Assembly: GCF_051961875.1 (NCBI RefSeq)
Contig: NZ_JBQCCV010000313.1
Span: 1-30,458, forward strand
Length of the DNA: 30,458 nucleotides
Origin: Intrasporangium_A sp051961875
Lineage (GTDB): Bacteria > Actinomycetota > Actinomycetes > Actinomycetales > Dermatophilaceae
Direction: 5' to 3'
Below, one piece after another: positions 15,474 to 23,618 of this stretch (position 1 is its first letter; each line of letters starts with the position of its first letter). The translations under genes and the position numbers were made by a program. A model generated the notes under the pieces. That model saw only the letters and a list, made by a program, of their open reading frames with translations. It did not search any database and was not told the DNA's origin.

Positions 15474-16622
15474 ATGACGCGCGCTCTCGTGCCCCCGGTC
15501 GTCACGGAGGGCCCGACCCTGACCGAGCTGCGGCTCGAGGTGCGCGCATTCCTCGACGAGCAGATCGCCGACGGCCGGTTCGTCCCGCACGTCGACACGT
15601 GGCTGACCCGATGGGACCGCGAGTTCACGCGTGAGCTCGGCCGCCGCGAGTGGTTGGGGATGACCATTCCCACCGAGTACGGCGGGCACGGCCGCACCTT
15701 CCTCGAGCGGTTCGTCGTCACGGAGGAGCTGCTCGTGGTGGGCGCGCCCGTGGCGGCGCAGTGGGTCGCCGACCGGCAGATCGGCCCGTCGCTGCTCCGC
15801 TACGGCAGCGAGGAGCAGAAGCACGCCTTCCTCCCGCGCATCGCGGCCGGCGATGTCGTGTTCGGCATCGGGATGAGCGAGCCGGACGCGGGCTCGGACC
15901 TCGCCGGCGTCCGCACCCGCGCGGAGCGGGTCGATGGGGGCTGGCGCCTCACCGGGACCAAGGTGTGGACCTCCGGCGCGCACGAGGCGGACGCGTTCTT
16001 CGCGCTCGCCCGCACCGCGCCGGTGGACCCGGCCGACCGGCACGCGGGGCTGAGCCAGTTCATCGTCGACCTGCGCGCACCGGGTGTCGGGATCCGCCCG
16101 ATCATCTCCATGGGCGGTGACCACCACTTCAACGAGGTGCACCTTGACGGCGTCCTCGTCCCCGACGAGCGGGTCCTCGGCCAGGTGGGCGAGGGCTGGA
16201 CCCAGGTGACCTCCGAGCTCGGGTTCGAGCGCAGCGGTCCGGAGCGCTTCCTCTCGACCTTCCAGCTGCTCGCGGAGGCCGCCTCGGCCATGGACGAGGG
16301 GCGGCTGCCGCAGGACCCCGGCCTGGGTCGGCACGTCGCCCGGGTCGCCGCGCTGCACCAGATGTCCTTCGCGGTCGCCGCGGCCCTCGAGGCACACCAG
16401 GAGGCCGACACCGCGGCGGCCGTCGTCAAGGTGCTCGGCACGACAGGCGAGGGTGACATCGCGGACTATGTCGACACGCTGACGGCGACGGGCTGGGTCG
16501 AGGACGAGGAGCTCTACCGGCTCCTGCACGCCGCCATCCTCCAGCGGCCGGGCTTCACGCTGCGCGGTGGGACGAACGAGATCCTGCGCGGGGTCATCGC
16601 TCGCCGGCTGGGGCTGCGATGA
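15474..16622 (+). CDS. Acyl-CoA dehydrogenase-like subunit 1
   Basis: A 382-residue acyl-CoA dehydrogenase fold. FGIGMSEPDAGSDLAG (130-145) is the ACAD FAD/substrate signature and WRLTGTKVWTSGA the middle beta-domain. The usual C-terminal catalytic Glu (as in YEGT) is replaced: the segment is RGGTNEI (364-370), with Gly at the expected position. Glu252 in GFER aligns with the alternative catalytic Glu of isovaleryl-CoA dehydrogenase types. The REQFG-type FAD-contact segment is absent. It overlaps the next gene by 4 nt (ATGA), strongly suggesting a heteromeric enzyme like the FadE pairs of steroid side-chain degradation. ATG 15474 has GGAGAGG upstream. Confidence 0.9.
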   Translation: MTRALVPPVVTEGPTLTELRLEVRAFLDEQIADGRFVPHVDTWLTRWDREFTRELGRREWLGMTIPTEYGGHGRTFLERFVVTEELLVVGAPVAAQWVADRQIGPSLLRYGSEEQKHAFLPRIAAGDVVFGIGMSEPDAGSDLAGVRTRAERVDGGWRLTGTKVWTSGAHEADAFFALARTAPVDPADRHAGLSQFIVDLRAPGVGIRPIISMGGDHHFNEVHLDGVLVPDERVLGQVGEGWTQVTSELGFERSGPERFLSTFQLLAEAASAMDEGRLPQDPGLGRHVARVAALHQMSFAVAAALEAHQEADTAAAVVKVLGTTGEGDIADYVDTLTATGWVEDEELYRLLHAAILQRPGFTLRGGTNEILRGVIARRLGLR

Positions 16623-17695
16623 GCCCGCGCCTTGACCCTCGTCTGGCCCGGTCGACCTCGCCGGACCCCGACCTGGTCGCCGTGCTCACCGACGTGTTCG
16701 ACGACTACCGGCGGAGGCGGCCCGCCCCGCGTGAGGTCGCAGACTTCGATCCCGTGCTGTGGCAGCGGCTCGATCAGCTGGGCCTGACCCGGCTCACCGT
16801 CCCCGAGGAGACCGGCGGCAGCGGTGCCACCTGGTTCGAGGGCGCGGCCCTCCTCGGGGTCGCGGCCGGCGCCGGTGCACCGGTGCCGCTCGTCGAGCAC
16901 GGGTTCCTCGCCGCCTGGCTCCTCCAGGCCGCCGGCCTGCCGAACGACGGCGCGCTGCGGACCGCCTGCCGCCCAGACCCGGGAGGTGTCGCCCTCAACG
17001 TCACCTACGGCCGGGATGCCGCCTGCCTCGTGGCGCTGTTCGAGGACGGGGATGAGTGGCGGGTGGCGGATGTGCCCGCGGACCGGGTCAGCATCACCAA
17101 GGGCCGCAACCTCGCCGGTGAGCCGAGCGAGACGGTGGAGTTCGACCTGGCCGACCTGACCTCGGGCACGCTCGTCGACGAAGAGGTGGGCGAGCAGTTC
17201 CATCTTCGCGGCGCCCTGGCCCGCTGCGCTCAGGTGTGTGGGGCGTTCGAGCGGATCGTCGAGGTCGTCGTGACCCACGTGCAGGAGCGCGAGCAGTTCG
17301 GCCGGCCCATCGGCCGGTTTCAGGCGGTCCAGCATCTCGTCGCCGACATCGCCGCCGAGGCCGCGGTGGCCCGGGCCGCGACGGACACCGCGGTTGCGCG
17401 CCCGGCGGATTCGGACTGGACCGATCCGGGCCTGCTCTTCGCAGTCGGCGTCGCCAAGTCCTGCGTCGGGCACGCCGCCTCGGTCGTCGTTCGAGGCGCC
17501 CACCAGGCGCTCGGCGCGATCGGCACCACCCTCGAGCACGAGCTGCACGTGCTGGCCAAGCCCGCCTTGGCCCGGCGCAGCGAGTTCGGCTCGATCCACG
17601 AGTGGGACGAGACCCTGACCCGGCTGGCCGCCTCGGCCGGCCATGACCGGCTCTGGTCCCTGGTCACGACCGGCCGCGCCACGCCCCAGCACTGA
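16619..17695 (+). CDS. Acyl-CoA dehydrogenase-like subunit 2
   Basis: A 358-residue, divergent ACAD fold. The MSEPDAGSD signature of the middle domain is missing and the central beta-domain is short. The C-terminal helical domain is well kept: REQFGRPIGRFQAVQHLVADI is the FAD-contact segment at the dimer interface. Neither catalytic Glu position is filled: the isovaleryl-type position falls on Gly in RGALAR and no YEGT-type motif is present. Its start overlaps the stop of subunit 1 (ATGA), so the two are translationally coupled. Known alpha2-beta2 ACADs divide active-site and FAD contacts in this way. Alone it is unlikely to be active. Confidence 0.88.
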   Translation: MSPRLDPRLARSTSPDPDLVAVLTDVFDDYRRRRPAPREVADFDPVLWQRLDQLGLTRLTVPEETGGSGATWFEGAALLGVAAGAGAPVPLVEHGFLAAWLLQAAGLPNDGALRTACRPDPGGVALNVTYGRDAACLVALFEDGDEWRVADVPADRVSITKGRNLAGEPSETVEFDLADLTSGTLVDEEVGEQFHLRGALARCAQVCGAFERIVEVVVTHVQEREQFGRPIGRFQAVQHLVADIAAEAAVARAATDTAVARPADSDWTDPGLLFAVGVAKSCVGHAASVVVRGAHQALGAIGTTLEHELHVLAKPALARRSEFGSIHEWDETLTRLAASAGHDRLWSLVTTGRATPQH

Positions 17696-17718
17696 GACAG
17701 ACCCGAGAAGGAGAACCC

Positions 17719-18468
17719 GTGAGCGAGATCGGCTATGCCGTCGAGGACCACGTCGCCGTCATCACCCTCGAGGCCCCCGAGCGCCGCAATGCCCTCTCCG
17801 TGCCGATGGCGGGCGAGCTGACAGAGGCGGCCCTCACCGCCGAGGCGGACCCGAGCGTCGGCGCGGTCGTCGTGACCGGAGGCCCTCACTTCTGCGCCGG
17901 CGCCGCGCGCAACGTCCTCGCCGAGGCCGGGGTCGACCCGACGGAGGACGGCAACTACCGCAACCTCGGCGCGGTCTACGAGGCGTTCACCAGACTGGGC
18001 GGGATCGGCCTGCCGACCATCGCCGCCGTGCGGGGCGCGGCCGTGGGGGCCGGGCTCAACCTCGCCCTGGCCACCGACCTGCGCATCGTCTCCCGGACGG
18101 CCCGGCTCCTGCCCGGCTTCGCCCAGATCGGCATCCATCCCGGCGGCGGCCACTTCACCCTGCTGGCCCGCGTGGCCGGGCGGGAGGCCGCTGCCGCGAT
18201 GGGCCTGTTCGGGGAGGAGGTGGACGGCGCGCGCGCCGTCGAGCTGGGGCTGGCATGGGCGGCATACGACGACGCGGACGTCGAGGGCGAGGCGTTCGCG
18301 CTGGCCCGCCGCGTCGCTCGGGACCCTGCCCTGGCCCGCCGCCACGTCGCGTCGTTCCGCCACCAGACGGCTCCCGGCGGCCTGCCCTGGGCCGCCGCCG
18401 TCGAGCTCGAGCGCGCGCCGCAGATGTGGTCCCTGCGCCGCAAGCATGGAGCACCGTCAGGAGGCTGA
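17719..18468 (+). CDS. Crotonase (enoyl-CoA hydratase/isomerase) family protein lacking both hydratase glutamates
   Basis: A 249-residue crotonase. The oxyanion-hole segments are present (HFCAGA at 57-62; RGAAVGAG at 105-112), so a CoA thioester probably binds. Of the two catalytic glutamates of enoyl-CoA hydratase, the first is Asn114 (GAGLNLAL) and the second aligns with Phe134 (PGFAQIGIHPGGG). Simple hydration is therefore unlikely; isomerase, hydrolase or C-C bond chemistry is possible, with His140 or His145 as candidates. The start is GTG 17719 with an excellent GAAGGAG 7 nt upstream. It is 23 nt after ACAD subunit 2, in the same operon. Confidence 0.9.
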   Translation: MSEIGYAVEDHVAVITLEAPERRNALSVPMAGELTEAALTAEADPSVGAVVVTGGPHFCAGAARNVLAEAGVDPTEDGNYRNLGAVYEAFTRLGGIGLPTIAAVRGAAVGAGLNLALATDLRIVSRTARLLPGFAQIGIHPGGGHFTLLARVAGREAAAAMGLFGEEVDGARAVELGLAWAAYDDADVEGEAFALARRVARDPALARRHVASFRHQTAPGGLPWAAAVELERAPQMWSLRRKHGAPSGG

Positions 18469-18599
18469 ACGAGCGGGCCGCCCTGCCGGTCTCACGGGCC
18501 GGCAGGGAAACCGCAGACGCGACGCGTCTGAGACATTGCCGCCCCGAGCGCGCAGCGGGTGCAAGGATGGGCCGGTTGTCGTCCCGAGGAGTTGTGCCC

Positions 18600-19799
18600 G
18601 TGCTGTCCCACTACCGACCGCTGTTCAGGGTCCCCGGGGCACGGGTCTTCATAACCGGAGGCATGGTCGCGCGCTCGGCCGGAGCGATGTTCGGCGTCGC
18701 GACCGTCGCGATGATCGCCGCACGACGCGGCTCCTACGAGCTCGCCGGCGCGGTCATGGCGGTCGGGATGACCGCGCTCGCGCTCTTCGCGCCCTTCCTC
18801 GGTCGCCTCGTGGACCGGTTCGGGCAGCGCCGGATCGCCATCCCCTTCTTCATCTGGTCCGGCTTCTGGGCGGTCATGACGATCCTCGTCTCGCTCAAGG
18901 GCTGGCCGAGCTGGATGTTCTTCATCACCTACCCCCTCTGCGGCGCGATCCCGAACCTCGGCACGATGGCCCGCGCGAGGTGGTCGCACATCTTCCACGA
19001 CGATCCCAAGAGCCTGCACACCGCGATGTCCTTCGAGCAGGTGATGGAGGAGGTCACCTTCGTCATCGGCCCGGTCCTCGCCGTCTGGCTCGCGACCGCG
19101 CTCTTCCCGGAGGCCGGCTTCGTCTTCGCCACCGCCTGCTACGGCGTCGGGGTGCTCGTCTTCATCTCGGCCCGCTCGACCGAGCCGCCCGTCGTCCCGC
19201 ACCACGAGCGCCCGCGTGGGTTCGCCTTCAACCAGCCCGGCATCGTCCCGCTCGCCTTCATCATGACGATGACCGGGGTCATCTTCGGCGCCAACGAGGT
19301 CGTTACGATCGCCGTCGCGGACGCGGCCGGCCACAAGAACGCCGCCGGCCCGATCCTCGCCCTCTATGCGCTCGGCTCGGCCCTGTCGGGCGTGATCTTC
19401 GGCGCCCGGTCGCACGGTCGCAACCTGCTCAAGCTGCTCATCGTGGGCACCCTCGGGATGTTCCTCCTCGAGTCGCCGGTGCTGCTCGCCGGGCCGCTGC
19501 CGGTCCTCGCTCCCGTCATGTTCGTCGCGGGCCTCGCCACCGCCCCGACCCTCATCACCACGATGAACCTGATCGAGCGGCTCGTGCCCAAGGCGCAGAT
19601 CAACGAGGGCATGACGATCGTGCTCACCGGGCTCATCGTCGGCATCGCCCTCGGCTCGGCCGTCTCGGGTGCCGTCGTCGACCGCGTCGGTGCCCACGAG
19701 GGCTACCTCGTCGCGATCCTCGCGGGCGTCCTCGCCTTCCTCATGGCGCTCGCGACGCGCGCCTTCCTCAGCCGGCGCGCGCTGCACGACCTGCGCTGA
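18600..19799 (+). CDS. MFS transporter (12-TM type)
   Basis: About 399 residues with 10-12 hydrophobic segments. GRLVDRFGQRRIAIP (after TM2) is the MFS loop 2-3 motif A, and FEQVMEEVTFVIGPVLAVWLA and EGMTIVLTGLIVGIALGSAVSG are typical MFS helices; a soluble loop lies around RSTEPPVVPHHERPRG. I favour GTG 18600: CCGAGGAG lies 8 nt upstream. ATG 18567 in the same frame would add 11 residues but has no ribosome binding site. It follows the crotonase by 131 nt on the same strand and could carry the cluster's substrate; this is inference only. Confidence 0.87.
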   Translation: MLSHYRPLFRVPGARVFITGGMVARSAGAMFGVATVAMIAARRGSYELAGAVMAVGMTALALFAPFLGRLVDRFGQRRIAIPFFIWSGFWAVMTILVSLKGWPSWMFFITYPLCGAIPNLGTMARARWSHIFHDDPKSLHTAMSFEQVMEEVTFVIGPVLAVWLATALFPEAGFVFATACYGVGVLVFISARSTEPPVVPHHERPRGFAFNQPGIVPLAFIMTMTGVIFGANEVVTIAVADAAGHKNAAGPILALYALGSALSGVIFGARSHGRNLLKLLIVGTLGMFLLESPVLLAGPLPVLAPVMFVAGLATAPTLITTMNLIERLVPKAQINEGMTIVLTGLIVGIALGSAVSGAVVDRVGAHEGYLVAILAGVLAFLMALATRAFLSRRALHDLR

Positions 19800-19949
19800 G
19801 CCGGCTGAGCGGCACACCCCACGCGCCGTATGCCGTTCAGTCAGCGTGCCGACCTGCCAAGGTCCCCACGGGGCTGGGTATCCTGCCTGCAGGAGCCGTC
19901 CTGGGTTCGAAACGACGGGCCAGCGGGGCGGACAACGGCAGGAGGAACC

Positions 19950-20663
19950 ATGCCGGACGAGAACGGTCAACGGGATGTGGGGCAGCTCTTCGCGGCCCTG
20001 TCGACGCTGATCTACGGTGGCGCGGAGCCGGAGCGGATCTACCAGTCCGTCGTCGACGCCGCCGTACAGCTGGTCGACGGCTGCGAGCACGCCTCCATGA
20101 TGCTGCGGCGGGGGAAGAGCTACGAGTCGGCGGCCTCGACCGACGCACTGGCGCACCGGATCGACCAGATCGAGGTCGAGGTCGGCGAGGGGCCGTGCCT
20201 GGACGCCATCGAGGAGGACGCCTACCAGCACGACGCCGACCTGACGAAGGGCACCACGGCGTGGCCCACCTTCCGAGAGCGGATCCTCGCCGAGACCCCG
20301 GTGCGATCCGCTATCGGCTACCGGCTCCTCGTCGACGGCGCCAAAGTGGGGGCACTCAACATCTTCTCGGAGCGGCCGGGCGGGTTGACGACGCAGTCGG
20401 CCGACCAAGGTGCCGTGCTCGCGGCCTTCGCCTCGGTCGCGCTGATGACCCTCTCCGCCCGCGACGACGCGCACAGCCTGCGGAAGGGCCTCGAGAGCAA
20501 CCGTGAGATCGGCAAGGCCATCGGCCTGCTCATGGCCGCACACAAGGTGTCCGCGGACGAGGCCTTCGAGATCCTGCGCAGGACCTCCCAGGAGCTCAAC
20601 GTCAAGCTCGCCTCCGTAGCGGCGGAGATCATCGACGGGCAGGAGCTGCAGTTCGGCGCCTGA
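19950..20663 (+). CDS. GAF-ANTAR protein (RNA-binding antitermination regulator)
   Basis: A 237-residue two-domain regulator. A GAF sensor domain spans about 12-168 (VEVGEGPCLDAIEED; SAIGYRLLVDGAKVGALNIFS). An ANTAR domain spans about 175-228 (SNREIGKAIGLLMAAHKVSADEAFEILRRTSQELN). ANTAR domains bind tandem hairpins in nascent RNA and prevent termination. No histidine kinase is adjacent and there is no receiver domain, so the GAF domain probably senses a small ligand or redox state. The ATG has a perfect AGGAGG upstream (19940-19945). A GGGTAT (19876-19881) about 70 nt upstream resembles the -10 of stress sigma factors, but I see no matching -35. Confidence 0.93.
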   Translation: MPDENGQRDVGQLFAALSTLIYGGAEPERIYQSVVDAAVQLVDGCEHASMMLRRGKSYESAASTDALAHRIDQIEVEVGEGPCLDAIEEDAYQHDADLTKGTTAWPTFRERILAETPVRSAIGYRLLVDGAKVGALNIFSERPGGLTTQSADQGAVLAAFASVALMTLSARDDAHSLRKGLESNREIGKAIGLLMAAHKVSADEAFEILRRTSQELNVKLASVAAEIIDGQELQFGA

Positions 20664-20678
20664 CCAGCGGTGCCGCGG

Positions 20679-21539
20679 TCAGGGGGTGATGACGAGCGCG
20701 TCGAGCACCCGCCGAGCAACCTCGCCGTCGCCGTGGACGGTGTAGCGGATCTCGTCGGTGCTTCGGCGACCCGCGGCCCGGCGGGTGAGGGCCTCCGTGG
20801 TCAGCTTGATGCCGGTGATCCGGGGCAGCTCGTCCGTGGCGGTCGGCTCGGCGCCCGTGAAGAGCGGCGCCCCGAACGGCCGGCCGTCCTCTCCCTCGAT
20901 CACCCGCGCACCCTCCCGGCCGATGAGTGGCCCCGTGACGTCGACGACGACGGCGTGCCCGACGGGCACCCGGGCGTCCCGGGCGATGATGCGGGGCAGG
21001 GCGTGGAAGATCGCGTCCACGAAGACGGCGGCACCGGGGGAGTCGAGGTTGCCGGGCCGGCCCAGGGCCGCCCGGATGTCCTGCTCGTGGACCCAGGTGT
21101 CGAGGACCCGGCGCCGCAGCTGCGCGCCGAAGGTCGTCTCCGGGCCGAAGATCCCGCCGATGACCTCGTCGAGGGGGGTCGCCGCAGCGCGCAGGGCCGC
21201 CATCCGGATCGGCAGGTGGTCGGCGAGCTCGTGGACCACGAGCTTGCCCGGGATGCCGCGGCGGGCCTCGACGTCGTGCTCGATCCGCCGGGCGAACTCG
21301 CTGCGGATGTGGGCGTAGTCCGGCACCTCCACCCGAGGCGTCGGGATCCCCGCGAACGACTTCTCCGCCCCGACGACGTGTGCGATCTGGTCCTTGACCG
21401 TCCAGCCCGGGCACTCGGTCTGGATCTCGAAGTCGCTCTCCCGACACGACAGCCCGAGGTCGATGATCGCCTGGCAGTTCTGCTCGAAAGCAGCGAGCAG
21501 GCCATCACGGTCCTCGGGTGGGGACGGGTGCATCGGCAT
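20679..21539 (-). CDS. Maleylpyruvate isomerase family, mycothiol-dependent enzyme
   Basis: About 286 residues of the TIGR03083-type family with a DinB-like four-helix N-domain and an SCP2-like C-domain. Metal ligands are recognisable as H54 in WTVKDQIAHVVG and D147/H151 in DTWVHEQDIR; HELADHLP lies between them. Mycothiol-dependent maleylpyruvate isomerase is the founding member, but most relatives have unknown thiol-transfer substrates and no gentisate-pathway genes are here. ATG 21539 is preferred because minus-strand TACTCT lies exactly 6 nt upstream; ATG 21533 is an alternative. It is divergent from CopD-CtaG with only 26 bp between starts. Confidence 0.9.
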   Translation of the reverse strand: MPMHPSPPEDRDGLLAAFEQNCQAIIDLGLSCRESDFEIQTECPGWTVKDQIAHVVGAEKSFAGIPTPRVEVPDYAHIRSEFARRIEHDVEARRGIPGKLVVHELADHLPIRMAALRAAATPLDEVIGGIFGPETTFGAQLRRRVLDTWVHEQDIRAALGRPGNLDSPGAAVFVDAIFHALPRIIARDARVPVGHAVVVDVTGPLIGREGARVIEGEDGRPFGAPLFTGAEPTATDELPRITGIKLTTEALTRRAAGRRSTDEIRYTVHGDGEVARRVLDALVITP

Positions 21540-21545
21540 GCCGAC

Positions 21546-21551
21546 AGAGTA
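21546..21551 (-). promoter_or_regulatory. -10-like box of a putative leaderless promoter (isomerase-family gene)
   Basis: On the minus strand TACTCT, then 6 nt, then ATG 21539. Its upstream edge is only 2 bp from the facing -10 of the CopD-CtaG gene. Confidence 0.45.
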
Positions 21552-21553
21552 CT

Positions 21554-21559
21554 TACCCT
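21554..21559 (+). promoter_or_regulatory. -10-like box of a putative leaderless promoter (CopD-CtaG gene)
   Basis: TACCCT, then 6 nt, then ATG 21566. No ribosome binding site. The TTGACA at 21559-21564 is downstream of this box and cannot be its -35. Confidence 0.45.
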
Positions 21560-21565
21560 TGACAC

Positions 21566-23608
21566 ATGTCGTCCCCGACCCCTGTCCGGGCTGGCGGCAC
21601 GCGCCGATGGGTGCTCGTGCCGCTCGTCGTGCTCGTCGGACTGCTCGCATCCGCCCTCGCCGCGGCCTTCACCGGGGCTGCCGCGCCGCTCGAGGCGGGG
21701 CTCAACTCTGCGGGCGACGCGGTCCGATGGGCCCTCCCGCTCCTCCGGGTCGTGCACGACCTCATGGCGTCGCTGACCGTCGGCGCCCTGCTGTTCGGCG
21801 GCATGCTCGTGCCGGGGAAGACCCGGCGCACGACGGAGGGCCTGGACGAGCCGCGGCGGGCGGCGGCCTATCGCATCGCCACGGTGAGTGGCTTCGCGTG
21901 GGGGCTGCTCGCTGTGACGATCGTCGTGCTCCAGTTCGCCGACCTTGCCGGTATGCCGCTCACCGCGCCCGGCTTCGGCGCGAGCTTCACGGCCACCGTG
22001 TGGTCGATCGAGCCGCTCCGGATCGGCCTCATCAGCGCCGGGTGTGCCGTCGTCGCCGCCACCGGCGCCTCGTTGGCCCGCTCCCGGTGGACGGGCGTAT
22101 GGCTGCTCGCGATCGCCCTCTTCGGCGTCCTGGTCCTGGGGCTCGCCGGCCACGCCGGGGGCTCGGCCGACCATGAGACGGCGGTCAACTCGATGGCCGT
22201 CCACCTCGTCACCGCGGCCGTCTGGGTCGGGGGCCTGCTCACGCTCATCCTGATGCGGCGGCGGGTCGGCCGCTCCCTCGGCACCGTCGTGCGGCGCTAC
22301 TCGATGCTGGCGCTCTGGTGCTTCGCCGCCCTCGGGATCTCCGGGGTCATGGCCGCCACGACCCGGCTGGCCTCGGTCGCCGACCTCGTCACGACCCACT
22401 ACGGCATCCTCCTCTCGATCAAGATCACGGCCTTCGTCCTGCTGGGGCTCGCCGGCTGGTGGCACCGGGAGTCGACGATCAACCGCATCGACGGTGCCGC
22501 GACTGCGGGGGAGCCGGTGGCACGGCCGTTCCTGCGCCTCGCCGTGAGCGAGGTGCTCCTCATGGGCGTCACGTTCGGCGTCGCCACCGCCCTGGCCCGG
22601 AGCGCTCCGCCCGTCCCGGAGATCGTGCCGAACCCGAGCGTCGCGCTCGCCCTGACAGGATTCCCGGCGCCCCCTGCCCCGACCGCGCTGTCGTGGCTGA
22701 CGACGTGGAGGTTCGAGTACCTCTTCCTCGCGACGGGACTGCTCGCGATCGGCCTCTACGTCGCCGGCGTGATCCGGCTGAATCGTCGGGGGGTGAGGTG
22801 GCCCGTCGGCCGGACCGTCAACTGGCTCGTCGGCTGGCTCATCTTCATCTGGGCGACCAACGGATTCCTCGGCGTGTACGGTCGCGTCGCCTTCTCCTGG
22901 CACATGACGCTGCACATGATCGAGGCCATGGTGATCCCGATCTTCCTCGTGCTCGGGGCCCCGATCACCTTGGCGCTGCGGGCGCTCAAGCCGCGCAAGG
23001 ACGGCACCGTCGGGCCGCGCGAGCTGATCCTCGCCGTCATCCACTCCCGCTACGTCCGCGTCGTCGGCAACCCGATCTTCGCCGGGGCCTTCTTCTTCAT
23101 GAGCCTCGTCGTCTTCTACTGGACGAACCTGTTCTACCTGGCGCTCACGACGCACACCGGGCACATCCTGATGACGGTGCACTTCGTCCTTGCCGGCTAC
23201 TTCTTCGCCTGGGTGCTCATCGGGGTCGACCCCGGCCCCAAGAAGTGGGGACCGGCGCTGCGCCTCGTCGTCCTGTTCGCGACGATCTCGTTCCATGCCT
23301 TCTTCGGTGTCGCCCTCGTCGGCGGCGAGTCCATCCTCGCGCCGGACTTCTTCAACGTGATCAAGCTGTCGTGGATCACCGACCCGCTCGCCGACCAGCG
23401 GCTCGGCGGGTCCATCGTCTGGGCCATCGGCGAGCTGCCCTCGCTCGCCCTCGCGTTGATCGTCGCCGTGCAGTGGGCACGGTCCGACCGGGCCGAGACG
23501 AAGCGGCGCGACCGGCAGGCCGACCGCGACGGCGACGCCGAGCTCGCCGCCTACAACGCCCGCCTCGCCGCGCTGGCGAAGCGCGACGAGCGCCACCCGA
23601 CCGCCTGA
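21566..23608 (+). CDS. CopD / cytochrome c oxidase assembly (CtaG) fusion membrane protein
   Basis: A 680-residue polytopic membrane protein with two domains. Residues ~1-340 carry about eight or nine TM helices with a CopD-type copper-resistance domain (AVNSMAVHLVTAAVWVGGLLTL; ISGVMAATTRLASVADLVTTHYGILLSIK). Residues ~370-640 are a Caa3-type CtaG domain (WHMTLHMIEAMVIPIFLVLGAPITLALRAL; HILMTVHFVLAGYFFAWVLIGVDPGPKKWG; ISFHAFFGVAL) rich in TM histidines suited to copper. The tail is charged. The role is copper uptake or delivery to the Cu centres of cytochrome oxidase. This fusion is common in actinobacteria. ATG 21566 is fixed by TACCCT 6 nt upstream. Confidence 0.93.
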   Translation: MSSPTPVRAGGTRRWVLVPLVVLVGLLASALAAAFTGAAAPLEAGLNSAGDAVRWALPLLRVVHDLMASLTVGALLFGGMLVPGKTRRTTEGLDEPRRAAAYRIATVSGFAWGLLAVTIVVLQFADLAGMPLTAPGFGASFTATVWSIEPLRIGLISAGCAVVAATGASLARSRWTGVWLLAIALFGVLVLGLAGHAGGSADHETAVNSMAVHLVTAAVWVGGLLTLILMRRRVGRSLGTVVRRYSMLALWCFAALGISGVMAATTRLASVADLVTTHYGILLSIKITAFVLLGLAGWWHRESTINRIDGAATAGEPVARPFLRLAVSEVLLMGVTFGVATALARSAPPVPEIVPNPSVALALTGFPAPPAPTALSWLTTWRFEYLFLATGLLAIGLYVAGVIRLNRRGVRWPVGRTVNWLVGWLIFIWATNGFLGVYGRVAFSWHMTLHMIEAMVIPIFLVLGAPITLALRALKPRKDGTVGPRELILAVIHSRYVRVVGNPIFAGAFFFMSLVVFYWTNLFYLALTTHTGHILMTVHFVLAGYFFAWVLIGVDPGPKKWGPALRLVVLFATISFHAFFGVALVGGESILAPDFFNVIKLSWITDPLADQRLGGSIVWAIGELPSLALALIVAVQWARSDRAETKRRDRQADRDGDAELAAYNARLAALAKRDERHPTA

Positions 23609-23618
23609 CGGCTCGGGG

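Noticed and set aside
19911..19921. GGGTTCGAAAC resembling a tRNA T-loop
   Set aside because: No acceptor stem, anticodon arm or matching D-arm can be formed around it at tRNA spacing.
18492..20543. A 683-codon minus-strand open frame over the MFS and GAF-ANTAR genes
   Set aside because: It is complementary to two genes with clear domains and good ribosome binding sites; no domain of its own.
21559..21564. Consensus TTGACA as a -35 for the CopD-CtaG gene
   Set aside because: It ends 1 nt before the start codon and has no -10 within 16-19 nt downstream; the TACCCT box gives a coherent leaderless start.
20900..23596. An 898-codon minus-strand open frame opposite CopD-CtaG
   Set aside because: It covers the strongly supported membrane protein on the other strand, has Glu/Arg/Asp-rich composition typical of antisense frames, and its end runs into the real isomerase-family gene in a different frame.
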